Assembly: GCA_030141605.1 (NCBI GenBank)
Contig: JAQGDQ010000484.1
Coordinates: forward strand, 95,001-147,451
Length of the DNA stretch: 52,451 nt
Source: Tubiluchus corallicola
Taxonomy: Eukaryota > Priapulida > Priapulimorpha > Priapulimorphida > Tubiluchidae
Direction: 5' to 3'
A program made the position numbers and the translations under genes. Numbering within the stretch: the first letter of the stretch is position 1; each line of letters begins with the position of its first letter. Of the stretch, positions 34,232-46,018 are shown piece by piece. The notes under the pieces were generated by a model, which searched no databases, was not told where the DNA came from, and saw only the letters and a list, made by a program, of their open reading frames with translations.

Positions 34232-34286
34232 AACGTCGCCCTTAACTATATATATATATATATATATAGTTAAGCGTGACGTTTTT
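34232..34286. repeat. Hairpin with (TA)n centre
   Basis: 'aacgtcgcccttaac' and 'gttaagcgtgacgtt' are inverted around (TA)n, directly abutting the AAAT array. Confidence 0.75.
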
Positions 34287-35445
34287 CAGTTAACAATCTA
34301 AAGTACAAATCCTTTCGATACGAGGGTACTTCTAAGAATAAGCAAACATAGAAATGGTGCAGACAAATCTAGACTGCAGTTAAACGGTCATATAACATAT
34401 TGACTGTGGGTGCCTTTGTTTGGAGCCATTTGAAGGAAAACTGGACAATTTTGTTCAAAATAAAGTATGCTCTAAAATATTGAAAACTACAACAGCGTTT
34501 TTAACTTAAAGCCTAAATTAGATAATAATTGCCCAGTACCGTTTAATTTTGTTAAACATTCAAAGCTACGTGAGGGGTCAGCAAATCCACTAAGACTGGC
34601 AATGACGCCTTTTTGTCACATTCGCATGGCCGAGAAATTGGCGCGTTACTGTGATAGGCATGATCATGAACTGCAGCGTTCGTCTCTGACGTCGGTGTGA
34701 GTTTCGTGACGTCACATTAACGTCTTATAGCAATCTTTCTTTACGCAAACGTGCTTGATGTACAGGGAAGATGCCTACTACTACACGAACTGTGGCTAGT
34801 TTGTGACGTATGCGATAGCTGTGTTCGGTTACAATTAAATTTTATTTTACAAACAGTAGATTTAACCATTTATTTAGAGCTTTGGAAAACAATCAGCTCA
34901 TTATTTGCAATAGCATTCACAAGAGCATTGCTAGAAATTGCTACTTCTAAGACAATAAGCAGCTTTACGTAATAAATTGTCAAAATATGTTATGTCAAGA
35001 TTCACACACATACTCTGGAGACACCGTGACAATTCAGCTAAATCGCGTCCTTTCTGCAGATATTATATATTGACGTGTCGTTAGTAATTAATAGTGTAAG
35101 GCGAGTTTTCTATAGATAGTTCTAAAGCGTTTTATGGAGGAAAAATATTTGTCAAAGCGTTGTTGTGATATCGATCATTCCAGCTTAAAAATCCGAACGC
35201 ATTAATGCCCGCACGTGGCGTTTTTAATCAGTGACAAAACGCTCCATTTCCGAGGCTGATCTGAGGTGGAGCGCAAAGAGGTATTCATTGACTTGTTGTG
35301 CTCTCGAATTTTTAAATTAATTTTGCAAAAAAAACGTAAAAACAGTCTATATCACTGCCGAATGTAATGAACGTACGCTTGTGCAACCACTAAACGATGT
35401 TATACAGAAAAATATTTCATTCATGGCATAAATATCAGATATGTA
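34287..35445. other. Spacer with a CRE palindrome
   Basis: No gene recognised. TGACGTCA at 34707-34714 is a full CRE palindrome; no transcript can be assigned to it. Confidence 0.35.
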
Positions 35446-35945
35446 TAAAAGGAATAAAGTAGGCTCTAAAATTGAGCCTTAAGGCTCGCCATTTTTTGAC
35501 AATTTTTATGTATGAAAGGAAAAAAGTAGTCCCCAAAACCGAGCCTTGAGGCACGGCGTAATATTTATTTACTTTATTTATTGACCATTTTTATGTATAA
35601 AAGGAGTAAAGTAGGCCCTAAAATTGAGCCTTGAGGCACGCCGTATTCTATTAACAATCTTTATGTATGAAAGGAATAAAGTAGGGCCTGAAATTGAGCC
35701 TTGAGGCATGCCGTATTCTATTAACAATCTTCATGTACAAAAGGAATAAAGTAGGGCCTGAAATTGAACCTTGAGGCATGCGCTATTTTATTAACAATCT
35801 TTATGTATAAAAGGAATAAAGTAGGGCCTGAAATTCAGCCTTGAAGCATGCCGTATTTTATTAACAATCTTTATGTATAAAAGGAATAAAGTAGGGCTTG
35901 AAATTGAACGTTGAGGCACGCCATATTTTATTGACAATTTTTTCT
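35446..35945 (-). repeat. About 69-bp minisatellite made from a reverse-transcriptase motif
   Basis: Seven head-to-tail units each contain variants of 'ggaataaagtagggcctgaa' and 'attgagccttgaggcatgcc'. On the minus strand each unit spells a degraded GVPQGSI-x-xPTLFLLYI, the conserved LINE block also seen at 31.25 kb. The period is about 63-84 bp, mostly 69-71. Confidence 0.85.
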
Positions 35946-36320
35946 CAAGTGAGAAACCATTCCTAAAAAGCCAATAAAACCACTTAAGTTGTAGAAAGAG
36001 ATAGTGGGACAAATCTGTACTTGGAGCAAATGAGAAAACCAAATTTGGCATGGTTGATAAGACAGTTTTCCTTCCCGTTTTACATAAAATGGAAACGCCC
36101 CGTTTTATAATGCAGCAGCTGCAGTTATTGACAGACAGCATAATGTTTTGTGCTAGAATTAAATATTTAAATTCTCGAGCAAGTTCAGAAACCTGTTGCC
36201 CTGTTGCACTTGACGAGCGTGTGAAGCCATGCGACGACATCTTTACTGGTGGTTTCGGTATTTTACCGATGGCTTCACTGCAACGTGTACAAACCCGAGG
36301 TCTTTCTGATGGCTTCACTG
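35946..36320 (-). pseudogene. LINE reverse transcriptase fragment joined to the minisatellite
   Basis: A minus-strand frame runs from about 36318 into the first repeat unit. It reads LKWF...LSIKYGVPQRS...LFLLYIK, i.e. the thumb-side lead into the conserved block with key glycines altered. It is dead and truncated; the part before LKWF is not recognisable. Confidence 0.55.
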
Positions 36321-36428
36321 CTCAGGTGCAAATCGATTGCAGCCTTTCGATTTCGCGGCTGATTGAACTTGCTCTGACAGGTGTCAGTGCACTTGGGTGA
36401 ACCAAGTTAAGTTTTTGTCTCCTCCTAA

Positions 36429-36637
36429 TGGATGACGATATTCGTGCACAACAAAAACCTGGTATTTTTATATATGAGAGGTGCACTGCTCCATTAACCA
36501 TATGCACACAATCGTTTGCTAAGTACCTATTAGGAAAAATGTAATTATTGGCGAGCGAATTAAGAGCTGGCGAGGAATTATGCCAGGTAAGATAATGAAC
36601 ATGAGAGCTGTTGAGTAGTGAGAAAAGGGAATGAAAA
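36429..36637 (+). repeat. Dispersed ~210-bp repeat, copy B
   Basis: Second copy of 33836-34047, about 2.6 kb away. The two copies bracket the region with the AAAT array and the RT-motif minisatellite. Confidence 0.9.
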
Positions 36638-36924
36638 GACGGCCGAGTGTTTGAAAATTGACTAATGAAAAATTTGAGAAGCTGAATTTGTACATTTCAA
36701 ACAAAAAAATTAAACAAATAAATAAATGAAACGAAAAAGTAAGAATTAAATAAATGGAGAATTGAACCAGAAGTACCAGATCTGCATTCTTTTCTGCCAA
36801 ACTGCGCATGTATCTATAGGAAACGTGAGTTTCAGAGTTGTCGATTTTTATTTTTTTTGTTAAAACTGATGGCCAAAGTTTACAATTCTCCACGTGCAAG
36901 AAATTGGTTCGTGAATCGGATTAT

Positions 36925-37000
36925 GATTAGGCTTAGGATTGGGATTATGGTAAGGTTAGGGTCGGGGATAGGGTTAGGGTGAGAGATGGGTTTAGGATAC
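36925..37000 (+). repeat. Degenerate TTAGGG-like run
   Basis: Several imperfect ttaggg/ttaggat units around 'gatagggttagggtgag', similar to the short run at 8616. Confidence 0.5.
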
Positions 37001-37159
37001 TTAGTGTGGAGGAATTGTAAACTCCTTCCAAACTGATTTCTAGGTTTTTAATAGTCAAGAAATCAAGAAACATAAAGAAATCGACTTAGTGCGGAATAGT
37101 TGATTTTAATTTAAATTTGGTGCAAATAATATCCCTAGAATCTTGGGATAAAAACTTGT

Positions 37160-38290
37160 ACTTGAAATACAAGCTGGATTTCGGTCTAAATATAGACTGC
37201 TGATAACATTTTTATTTTGAAATCCATTGTTGACACATATTTAGCAAAAAATAAAAAACTATATACTTGCTTTGCTGATTTTAGAAAAGCTTTTGATTCG
37301 GTTGATAGAAGTTGTTTGTTATACAAATTTGGTATATTAGGAATCAAGGGCAAAGTCTTGCGCGTTATTAAGAATCTGTATACTTGTACTAAAAGCTGTG
37401 TTAAAACGCAGCATGGAATTACAGACATGTTTTCTGTTAATTTAGGTGTGCTACAAGGATGTACGCTTTCTCCTATGCTATTTTCATTGTATCTTAGTGA
37501 TTTAGAAACATTTTTGCGAGTTGAAGAAGTAGATCCTGTCCAAGTTGTTGTTACTACTCTATGTTTGTTAACCCTTTCAGTCGCAAAGTATTTTTTTAAT
37601 AAGAAAAAAATTTTTGGTTTGGTACTTTTGTTCAGTATGTCCATCTTGTTTACACATAATAATTATTTTTTCTATCTGTGCCCGTGTGCTAAATATAGCC
37701 TGTATTCCACGGGATACGTTGAGATTCAATGGAAGCATAAAATGTGCTTCATTTTGCAACTGCTGATAATTTTTTAAAGTATTTAAGACATTTAGTATGC
37801 ATGTTATGCTGATCTGTACAAAGTCGTCTCTAAAGTACTGTACCTTGCGAAGTTTTTTATGCTATGTAGATTTTCTAGTTTGCCATTTATCACCATTTTT
37901 AGTCTCTTGTTATTGGCTTAAATCAAAATAACTATTAACAGATCAAATAACTGTCAGTTTTAAAATTTTATTAATTTTAAAAGCAGAAAATATTATCGTG
38001 ATACAACAGGTATGGAAGGGTTAACGTTCGCCGATGATTTAATTTTAATGAATAGTTCCAAACAATGTTTACAAAACCTGTTGAACCTGCTAAGTGAATA
38101 TTGCAGGAATTGTGACCGACAGTAAATGCTTCTAAAATAAGGATTTTAATATTTGAGAAACGAAACACTGTAGTGCCTGAACAAATGCCTTTTCACTATA
38201 ATGGTAATATGTTAGAAAACTTAGACTGAAGTATCTAGGAGTATATTTTACTGAAATGGATATTTCAACAAGGCAATAGATCACTTGAAT
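37160..38290 (+). pseudogene. Non-LTR retrotransposon reverse transcriptase, interrupted
   Basis: Recognisable RT blocks occur in order: QAGFR (about 37168-37182), LKSIVDTYLAK (37217), FADFRKAFDSVDR (37274-37312), GVLQGCTLSPMLFSLYLSDLE (about 37447-37509), then FADDLILMNSS (38027 onward). The FADD catalytic box is separated from the rest by a 449-bp insertion at a TTAA. A frameshift follows QAGFR and another lies near 38110; the 5' and 3' parts of the element are missing. It belongs to a LINE clade with GVxQGCxLSP rather than GVPQGSIL, so it differs from the fragments at 31.2 and 35.9 kb. Confidence 0.88.
37572..38020. mobile_element. piggyBac-like MITE inserted in the LINE
   Basis: Flanked by TTAA at both sides (37568-37571 and 38021-38024), with ends CCCTTTC and GGAAGGG. 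TTAA target duplications with CCC-type ends are typical of piggyBac. The surrounding RT frame reads straight through the site if the insert and one TTAA are ignored. It is 449 bp with no transposase. Confidence 0.88.
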
Positions 38291-38930
38291 TGTCAGGGCA
38301 TTAGTTTTATTGCATAAATAGCATTTTTTCCTATTTTTTGAAATTTTTCTCCCGATTGTACAGTCGTTTGCCCTTTTTCATTTCGGCATGAATTATTTGC
38401 AATAAAAATTTCCATAAATAAACAATTTGGTACGCCTAGAAAAGAACAGCAAAGGAGATTTTTCCCGCCAGCAACCTTTTCTTTTGCTCATAGCTCTCCC
38501 TGTTAGCCTGAAAAAACACATTAAAGTTATGTGGATGTTTTGATCAATAGAAAGTAATCATCCCAGCATTTTCCGTTGTTTTACCATGGCAGTTGTCATG
38601 GACACATGTCATCAACATGTCAAGAATCTCGTTACAATCAAGTCAATGAAGTATGATACGCCTATTGGTTTATGTATTTGATCACTAGGTTGGCATTACA
38701 AACTGCCACATCAAAAGGCAGCCTGATTGTTTGATCTTGTAGTAATTAGTCAGTGGAGAACTGTATTTAATGAGTAGAAAATCGGGCAGTGCATTGATCG
38801 TCCTGCTCACCTGTAATCAAGCCGTGCAGGTAAGCAGGTAAAACTTCATTATTGTTACAGCTGCTGTATAGATTAACCTGATAAAATAAAGTAACAACTT
38901 CATTATTGAGAGCAGAATCATAGAATAATT
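38291..38930. other. Spacer
   Basis: No gene recognised. Confidence 0.35.
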
Positions 38931-38934
38931 ATTC

Positions 38935-39395
<461 letters not shown>

Positions 39396-40004
39396 TATGT
39401 TTTTAGTCGTTATTATGTTTGTTTGTTTATATGTTCGTCCGTTCTTTTCTTGTGCAAAAGTTCTGTTTTGCCAAACTTTGGATGATTCCTTTGTCTTGAG
39501 TATGACATTTCGTAAACTGCATCAAAAGAGAGTACAGGAAAGGTACAACGTGTCGAGGTCCAGTCAATATTGTACACTTTACGTGAAGGTTAAGAATTAA
39601 AAAAAGTCACTATTGCACTAGCTATTTTAAGAAAGAAAACTATAATAGCAAAATTTATGAGAAGAGCGCAAAAACAGCAAACAAAATAAAAATTGCGCAC
39701 AGTCTAACACTATTAACAAGATACATGCGTTGTGCGATACATGCTGCTGTTGACAAGCGGATGCGATTTAAGGACATATTACACTTCCTACGCATGACCG
39801 CGATCATGTGCCAATCGTGCGTGTAAGAAAACAAATTTGCTTGAAAAGTTCAATTTCGCTGCGCCTTTGGAAAGTTACCACCTGCCACGTCTTCAAATGT
39901 TGTAAACAACGAGATGAAGTTTCCGTTACGACGTTCAAAGGAAGCCAGAAATAATGACAGAAGAGGTTTATCGTTGTTTTCTCATGTAAAATCAGAAATT
40001 TGAA
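39396..40004. other. Spacer
   Basis: No gene recognised. Confidence 0.35.
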
Positions 40005-41205
40005 AACCTGTTTCTTACCTGATGTTTTGTGATATTAAATATCTGTTGTTTTACCTGACGTTTTGTGACATTAAAAATCTGTTGTTTTACCTGCCGTTTT
40101 GCGACATTGAAAATCTGTTATTTTACCTGACGTTTTGCGACATTGAAAACCTGTTATTTTACCTGACGTTTTGCGACATTAAAAACCTGTTATTTACCTG
40201 ACGTTTTGCGACATTGAAAATCTGTTATTTATCTGACGTTTTGCTACATTAAAAACCTGTTATTTACCTGACGTTTTGCGACATTAAAAATCTGTTATTT
40301 ACCTGACGTTTTGCGACATTAAAAACCTGTTATTTTACCTGACGTTTTGCGACATTAAAAACCTGTTATTTACCTGACGTTTTGCGACATTGAAAATCTG
40401 TTATTTACCTGACGTTTTGCGACATTAAAAACCTGTTATTTACCTGACGTTTTGCGACATTAAAAATCTGTTATTTACCTGACGTTTTGCGACATTAAAA
40501 ACCTGTTATTTTACCTGACGTTTTGCGCCATTAAAAACCTGTTATTTACCTGACGTTTTGCGACATTAAAAACCTGTTATTTACCTGACGTTTTGCGACA
40601 TTGAAAATCTGTTATTTACCTGACGTTTTGCGACATTAAAAACCTGTTATTTTACCTGACGTTTTGCGACATTAAAAACCTGTTATTTACCTGACGTTTT
40701 GCGACATTGAAAATCTGTTATTTACCTGACGTTTTGCGACATTAAAAACCTGTTATTTACCTGACGTTTTGCGACATTAAAAATCTGTTACTTTACCTGA
40801 CGTTTTGTGACATTGAAAATCTGTTATTTTACCTGACGTTTTGCGACATTAAAAACCTGTTATTTACCTGACGTTTTGCGACATTAAAAACCTGTTACTT
40901 TACCTGACGTTTTGCGACATTGAAAATCTGTTATTTACCTGACATTTTGCGACATTAAAAATCTGTTATTTACCCGACGTTTTCCGACATTGAAAATCTG
41001 TTATTTTACCTGACGTTTTGCGACATTAAAAACCTGTTATTTACCTGACGTTTTGCGACATTGAAATCTGTTATTTTACCTGACGTTTGCGACATTAAAA
41101 ATCTGTTATTTTACCTGACGTTTGCGACATTAAAAATCTGTTACTTTACCTGACGTTTTGTTACATTGAAAATCTGTTATTTTACCTGACGTTTTGCGAT
41201 AACGC
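40005..41205. repeat. 36-bp satellite, about 33 copies
   Basis: The unit is 'ttacctgacgttttgcgaca' plus 'ttaaaaacctgtta', 35-37 bp. The edge copies are most diverged ('tgatgttttgtgatatt' on the left) and the middle copies nearly identical. Confidence 0.97.
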
Positions 41206-41762
41206 GGCTCCATCTTGGAGCTAAATAAAATGTAAATACTCGACTTTATTTAATTTTTTAAGCTTAAAGGAAAGGCCAAGCCTTCTGAGAAGTCGGAATT
41301 ATTCCAATGTTTGCGAAAAATGTAAGGATTTTGTAAAAAAAAATGTAATAAGGGCCTCGTGTAACTACTAAAATCACGTTAAAGTTGCGATCAGCATCTT
41401 GCGCTCCGATTTTCAATGCTAATTCTTCTTCCAATGACGCCATTCGTCTTGAAGAAAAGTAGCGCATTGTCAATATTAATCAAAAGTATAATAATTTATT
41501 TTGAAATTATTTTTGCGTGGACATTAGGTAAATTGCAAAAATTTAAAGTAGTTTAAGCAGCTTGCGCTTACGGAAAGCGACGAAAAATGACGAAGTCCGA
41601 CGTAAGTAATATTACGTCATAATTTTCAAGTGAATGGCGGCAACCACCACGCCTGAAAATGTCTGCTCAGAGGCAGTATATTTTAAATTTATGCTTTATA
41701 GACAGTTTTTTGCAAATTTCTTTGTCATATTTTTCTGTTATAAGTAAGTAAATAGATAAACA
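41206..41762. other. Spacer
   Basis: No gene recognised; a short frame on the minus strand has no motifs. Confidence 0.35.
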
Positions 41763-41915
41763 AATAAGTAAATAAATAAATAAATAAATAAATAAATGAA
41801 TGAATGAATGAATGAATGAATGAATGAATGAATGAATGAATGAATGAATGAATGAATGAATGAATGAATGAATGAATGAATGAATGAGTGAATGAATGAA
41901 TGAATAAATAAATAA
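41763..41915. repeat. (TGAA)n/(TAAA)n microsatellite
   Basis: About 150 bp of tgaa units with taaa units at both edges. Confidence 0.97.
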
Positions 41916-42248
41916 CATTTAACCTGGGTATGTCATAATGGATGTGGTTTAGTTTTAGGCCTACATTTTAAGACGTCTATTTTCTGATTTTCTAGGTTTT
42001 TCCCTGTCAACCAGGCGTGATCTAGTTTTGAAGAGTTAGCTAAGTAGAGATGACTTCAGTAAGCTTCAAGACAACAACAGACCTCATTTCAGTCAAAGGT
42101 GTCGCCAGTCTAACTTACAAGTGTGCTGTATCTTGCATCTTCTAAGAAACGAGATTAGTAACCAAGTTGAACCTGAACGTGATGTGAGCATGCAGTAAAT
42201 TTCTCAGCGAGGTCATGAATGCCAATTATGAAATCACAATAATCTACT

Positions 42249-42788
42249 ATGACGTCACAACAACGCAGAGATTCGGCTGGCTCTATGACAAAAACACTGT
42301 CTTTGGACGACATTATCGACAACGCAACTCCTAGTCTGGAGAAGAAAGTTAGACGAGCAAAAACATATTCTATTCTGCCAGGAGAAGAACTTGATGCAGT
42401 TAAATTACAGATGGAATACGAAACTCGTATTAAGAAAGATCACAGTAAAATAAAATCAAAGATTTTTGCGCTGGAAAACAGCGCGCGCCGAGACGACACG
42501 GTGCTGCCACCTATCGTGACTTTACGTGATTATAACAGCGAAGCCAGCGTACTGAACAAATCTAGAACAAACGTTGGACCAAAGCTCAAAACTGATAAGT
42601 CGTTTGATCGATTACCACCTTTTGTGCCAAATTCCGTGGCGACGAAGCCGAAAAAATCGTCGTTTACTCAAACGGCAGTTCTTGGACCTTCGCTGCCCCA
42701 AATTAAATCTCAAAGTAGTGTGAAAAACACAGACAAGGTTGTTAAGCGGTCCGACAGTTCTGTCAAGAACTTGGTGAAAATTATTTGA
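42249..42788 (+). CDS. Hypothetical basic protein, 179 aa
   Basis: An intact ORF with balanced codon use and no low-complexity origin, so probably a real single-exon gene or exon; I do not recognise the family. It is lysine/serine-rich with no signal peptide or membrane segment, so likely cytoplasmic or nuclear. RRAKTYS (about 35-41) and KRSDSS (about 166-171) fit basophilic-kinase target sites. Residues 51-75 are charged and could form a short helix. The C-terminal half, rich in S, K and P, looks disordered. A CRE palindrome TGACGTCA overlaps the start codon. An AATAAA lies far downstream (43632), implying a long 3' UTR or an unrelated signal. No neighbours inform function. Confidence 0.6.
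   Translation: MTSQQRRDSAGSMTKTLSLDDIIDNATPSLEKKVRRAKTYSILPGEELDAVKLQMEYETRIKKDHSKIKSKIFALENSARRDDTVLPPIVTLRDYNSEASVLNKSRTNVGPKLKTDKSFDRLPPFVPNSVATKPKKSSFTQTAVLGPSLPQIKSQSSVKNTDKVVKRSDSSVKNLVKII
42250..42257. promoter_or_regulatory. CRE palindrome TGACGTCA on the start codon
   Basis: A perfect 8-bp CREB/ATF-type site shares bases with the ATG at 42249. Such sites occur by chance in tens of kilobases of DNA only occasionally; two others lie at 19224 and 34707. Regulatory use is inference. Confidence 0.3.
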
Positions 42789-43980
42789 CTAGTAAAAATT
42801 GCGAAATAATTTTGTAGTCTTTCGCGTCAGTATTATGATTCGTTGTTACAATTTATCAGCAGCAAGTGTTTCAGCCCCTGTAATTGTTAGGCCTACGTAG
42901 TTCCTACCTCAAAATGCACGTGTCAAATCTGGAAACTAGGTTTCACATATGGCTTCTTTGGGTAGAATATTTATTTGCATTTTTACCATTACCAATCACT
43001 TCAACCATTCATTAATCAAGCTTCGTACTGTCATGGTGATGTGGTGTTACTGCACGAATGCGTCATAAAGGGTGAAATCTTGCACTAGATACGGTTACCA
43101 GTTACATTAGAGGCTAAGAATTGGTGATGGGGTCATTCATTGTGCAATCAACATGACTGAAGCAGGTTACAAGTGGGCGAGGGACTAAGTACAAGGCTTA
43201 GGTAACAAGGTCTTAGAGTTTCGTCTTTTATTTTGTGTCATTGGTACCTTGTAACGAAAAATATTAGTTTTTTTTCAAAATCAATGTGTACGTTCTCAAT
43301 ATTTTTAATTTATAAATTCTTATCAATGGTTTGTATGTATTTAGCTCCTTCAGGGCAGCACCATACCAGTACCAGGACTTACGACTTTTCTGCTACTGTA
43401 TGAGCACAGACATAACTAAATGATTACAAATTAGGTACTGTTTGGTTTTTGATAATCTCATCTTTGCAATCACGTTATTTTTTTAAACATTTATATGTGA
43501 TTTAACTGGACGAAATTAAGAAAAACACGCCCTTTTCGGGCACTCCAAGTTAGCGTGTTAAGTAGCTTAGTCTAGTGTGCACTTACGTGATTGTACACAC
43601 TATTTTATTCATCACCTTTTTGCTACAGCCCAATAAAACTGTCTACTGTACAGATTTCTAGGAAAAGCCAACCGATCAACCATCTTTTAATTGGGTTTCT
43701 CTTTGAAAATAGATTAGACTTGAAGCTTTGAGAGAATAGACAAAGCAGACCGCACTTTGTAAATAAATGTTAGGCATAGTAACAATGCTTAAAACAATAG
43801 CATTGGTAACAAAACTTGACCTTTTTTATGTTTAACCGCTAATTATATTTAGGTTAGGCGTTGCCTGCATAAAGATTTTTATATTATCATATTATGTGTA
43901 AATTAGTTTATACACAATGTTGCAAGTACATCGATTGTTTTATACATGTGTAGAATTATGTTAGTAGCAATAGACAAATA
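42789..43980. other. Spacer
   Basis: No gene recognised; holds the possible 3' UTR of the 179-aa gene with AATAAA at 43632. Confidence 0.35.
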
Positions 43981-43983
43981 ATC

Positions 43984-44042
43984 GTTTCGTTGGTAACATA
44001 ACTGATCGCATTCTTGTTTATATTAGCAGCGTCTGTGATGCA
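43984..44042 (+). promoter_or_regulatory. Duplicated upstream block of the first LRR gene
   Basis: Shares 'ttggtaac', 'gcattctt', a TTTATA-like box and 'tctgtgatgcat' with 47330-47400, at a similar distance from the start codon. Conservation outside the coding part suggests a copied core promoter. Confidence 0.4.
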
Positions 44043-44099
44043 TAATTTTTTTTAAACGGGAGACTGGAGAGCCATCAGACGCCACTTGCCTGTGGGATA

Positions 44100-46018
44100 A
44101 TGATGCTGCAAATGCTGTATACTGCAAAATTTGGCGTTTTACTTATTACGCTAAGAATACCTTGTTTGGGCAGAGAAACCGATCCTTTTCAATCTTGTAC
44201 ATTAAAAAAGAGATCTGGAACAACTGAGATACATTGCGGTGGGTTTCACGATAATTTTCTGGAAAAAACCAACAAGGCTACTATGGAAGAACTGAGAACA
44301 GCGTTAATATCTGATTATAAGTTAAAATCGATAAGGCTTATTTCTGTTTCGCATTACGTTGACAATGATCTGCCTACGAACTTTCTACAAGGTGCACGAG
44401 TTTATCGTATTCATGTATCGTATGCTAACAGTCTACTCAAAATTGAGGAAAACTTTATCAGTGCTACGGGTGTTGAAGAGTTTTCGTTATTAAACGCTAA
44501 CGAACTGACGTTCATTCACCGCCAGGCATTTAGTAACTTGAATGATTTGAGAACGATTTGTATAACTGTCCAAAGTTTCGTTGGTTCCAAATAGTCTCAA
44601 CAGGTATCACTACAATTGATGTGCCAGAATTTCAAGATGAAACCGTTATATTCGAAACTTTAAATATTAGAATCTTCAAAAATCCTCTAATCTGCGACTG
44701 TAGAACAGTGTGGATGAAAAAAGTCCAAGTACGAAATCGTCAGAGTCTCCTACAATGTAGACACTTACCTAATGCTAAAGAACAAAATACCATAGCAACA
44801 ACAGAGCATACTTTGGAGGATTTTTGTCCAACCAAGACAACAACCGAGACAACTTTGACAACCGAGACTACAGTATTGGATATTTACGAAATTTTAGGTT
44901 GTACCGTAATGTTGGATATCATAACATGTGATGGTAACCAAATGGTTCTGGGTCACTACCAAATGACTGAAATTTCAAAATCATTGCCTACCGTTGCCAA
45001 TATCACGCTGAAGATCCTTTTCTACGGAGATACACAATTGCCACAGAAGTTTCTGAATGGAAAACAAGTCGAAACATTGTTGGTAATGAATAGTAATATA
45101 AATTTTCTTGGGCAAAATGACATACATGGTTCGATTGTAAACTTTAGAATGGAAACCATGAAACAGTTACAATACATCCATCGCAGTGCATTTCGCAGGA
45201 TTCAGAGTTTGCAGACAATTGCTTTTATTGACTGTGTTGCATTGAGTGTAGCCAATTTGGATCTCTCAAATAACCGTTCAATTCGTTCTATCAGTTTTAC
45301 TGGGACAAAAATAAGCACCATGACGATGCCTGTAATGTATACGCTCAAATCAAAGTTGCGTTCCCATATCTATGTAGTTTATTCTGCAAAAATACAAATT
45401 TCCTATAGTCTACAATTACTACATCTACAAATCTACTGAAACGAGTGCAAGAAAATAAGTGCTACAGATTACTACATTACACTAAAAGCTAAAATGCATA
45501 CATACATTGTTGGTCCAATATTGAGTCGAGAAAAAACCAGAATGTCAGTAAAAGGTAGCAGTATAATTATAAGTCAAATTTCAAATGCAACAAAGACGTG
45601 TGTACATGACAAGTTCCTCCTATACAATGTCAGAGTAGAAAAAGTAGTCTAGAGGTTGAGCTACAGTCTAATGTATTATGGCTTCTAATGCATATTCTAC
45701 CTTGAGAAGAGGTAATGGACCAAAACATTTGCACCTGCAACAATGCCTGAGATGCACCCACGTGTTAATCCTGGTACAGTGGTTTTTGAGTTATTAGAAA
45801 GTCAACTAACTTGTGACTGCAAAGTTGTTTGGACAAAGGAAGTGAATTGGAGCAAATCATTGGTTGACTGCATGGATCCTCAAATATCTAATGAACAGCT
45901 AAAGCTTTCAGATTTCAACTGTGACAGAACGCGTGCCCGACATGTCTCTGTCAAAAGTACTAGTACAACAACGATCAGTAACATGGGAAGTTTTCTCGTT
46001 CTCCTGCACTTCATATAA
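44100..46018 (+). pseudogene. Double-LRR GPI-type protein, broken copy
   Basis: Paralogue of the intact gene at 47477. It has a signal peptide (ends near CLGRE), a first LRR domain, an LRRCT block (PLICDCRTVW), a short Thr-rich linker, a second LRR domain, a second LRRCT (LTCDCKVVW) and a hydrophobic C-terminus (SFLVLLHFI) fitting a GPI signal. It is broken by a 43-bp net deletion near 44560 relative to the other copy, which shifts frame between the LRRs and the first LRRCT, and by a 410-bp insertion at 45333-45742. The rest of the reading frame is well preserved, so inactivation is recent, or the insertion is spliced and only the deletion matters. Promoter and 3' UTR are also duplicated. Confidence 0.85.
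45333..45742 (+). mobile_element. 410-bp insertion with 7-bp direct repeats, intron-like
   Basis: ATGCCTG flanks it on both sides (45326-45332 and 45743-45749), and the intact paralogue lacks it entirely. The left joint provides GTAATG and the right joint CCTGAG. A GT-AG intron of 420 nt (45332-45751) would therefore also restore phase. No terminal inverted repeat or A-tail is visible. Confidence 0.75.

Noticed and set aside
40005-41205. CRISPR array
   Set aside because: Units are contiguous with no unique spacers, in an animal genome; a plain satellite.
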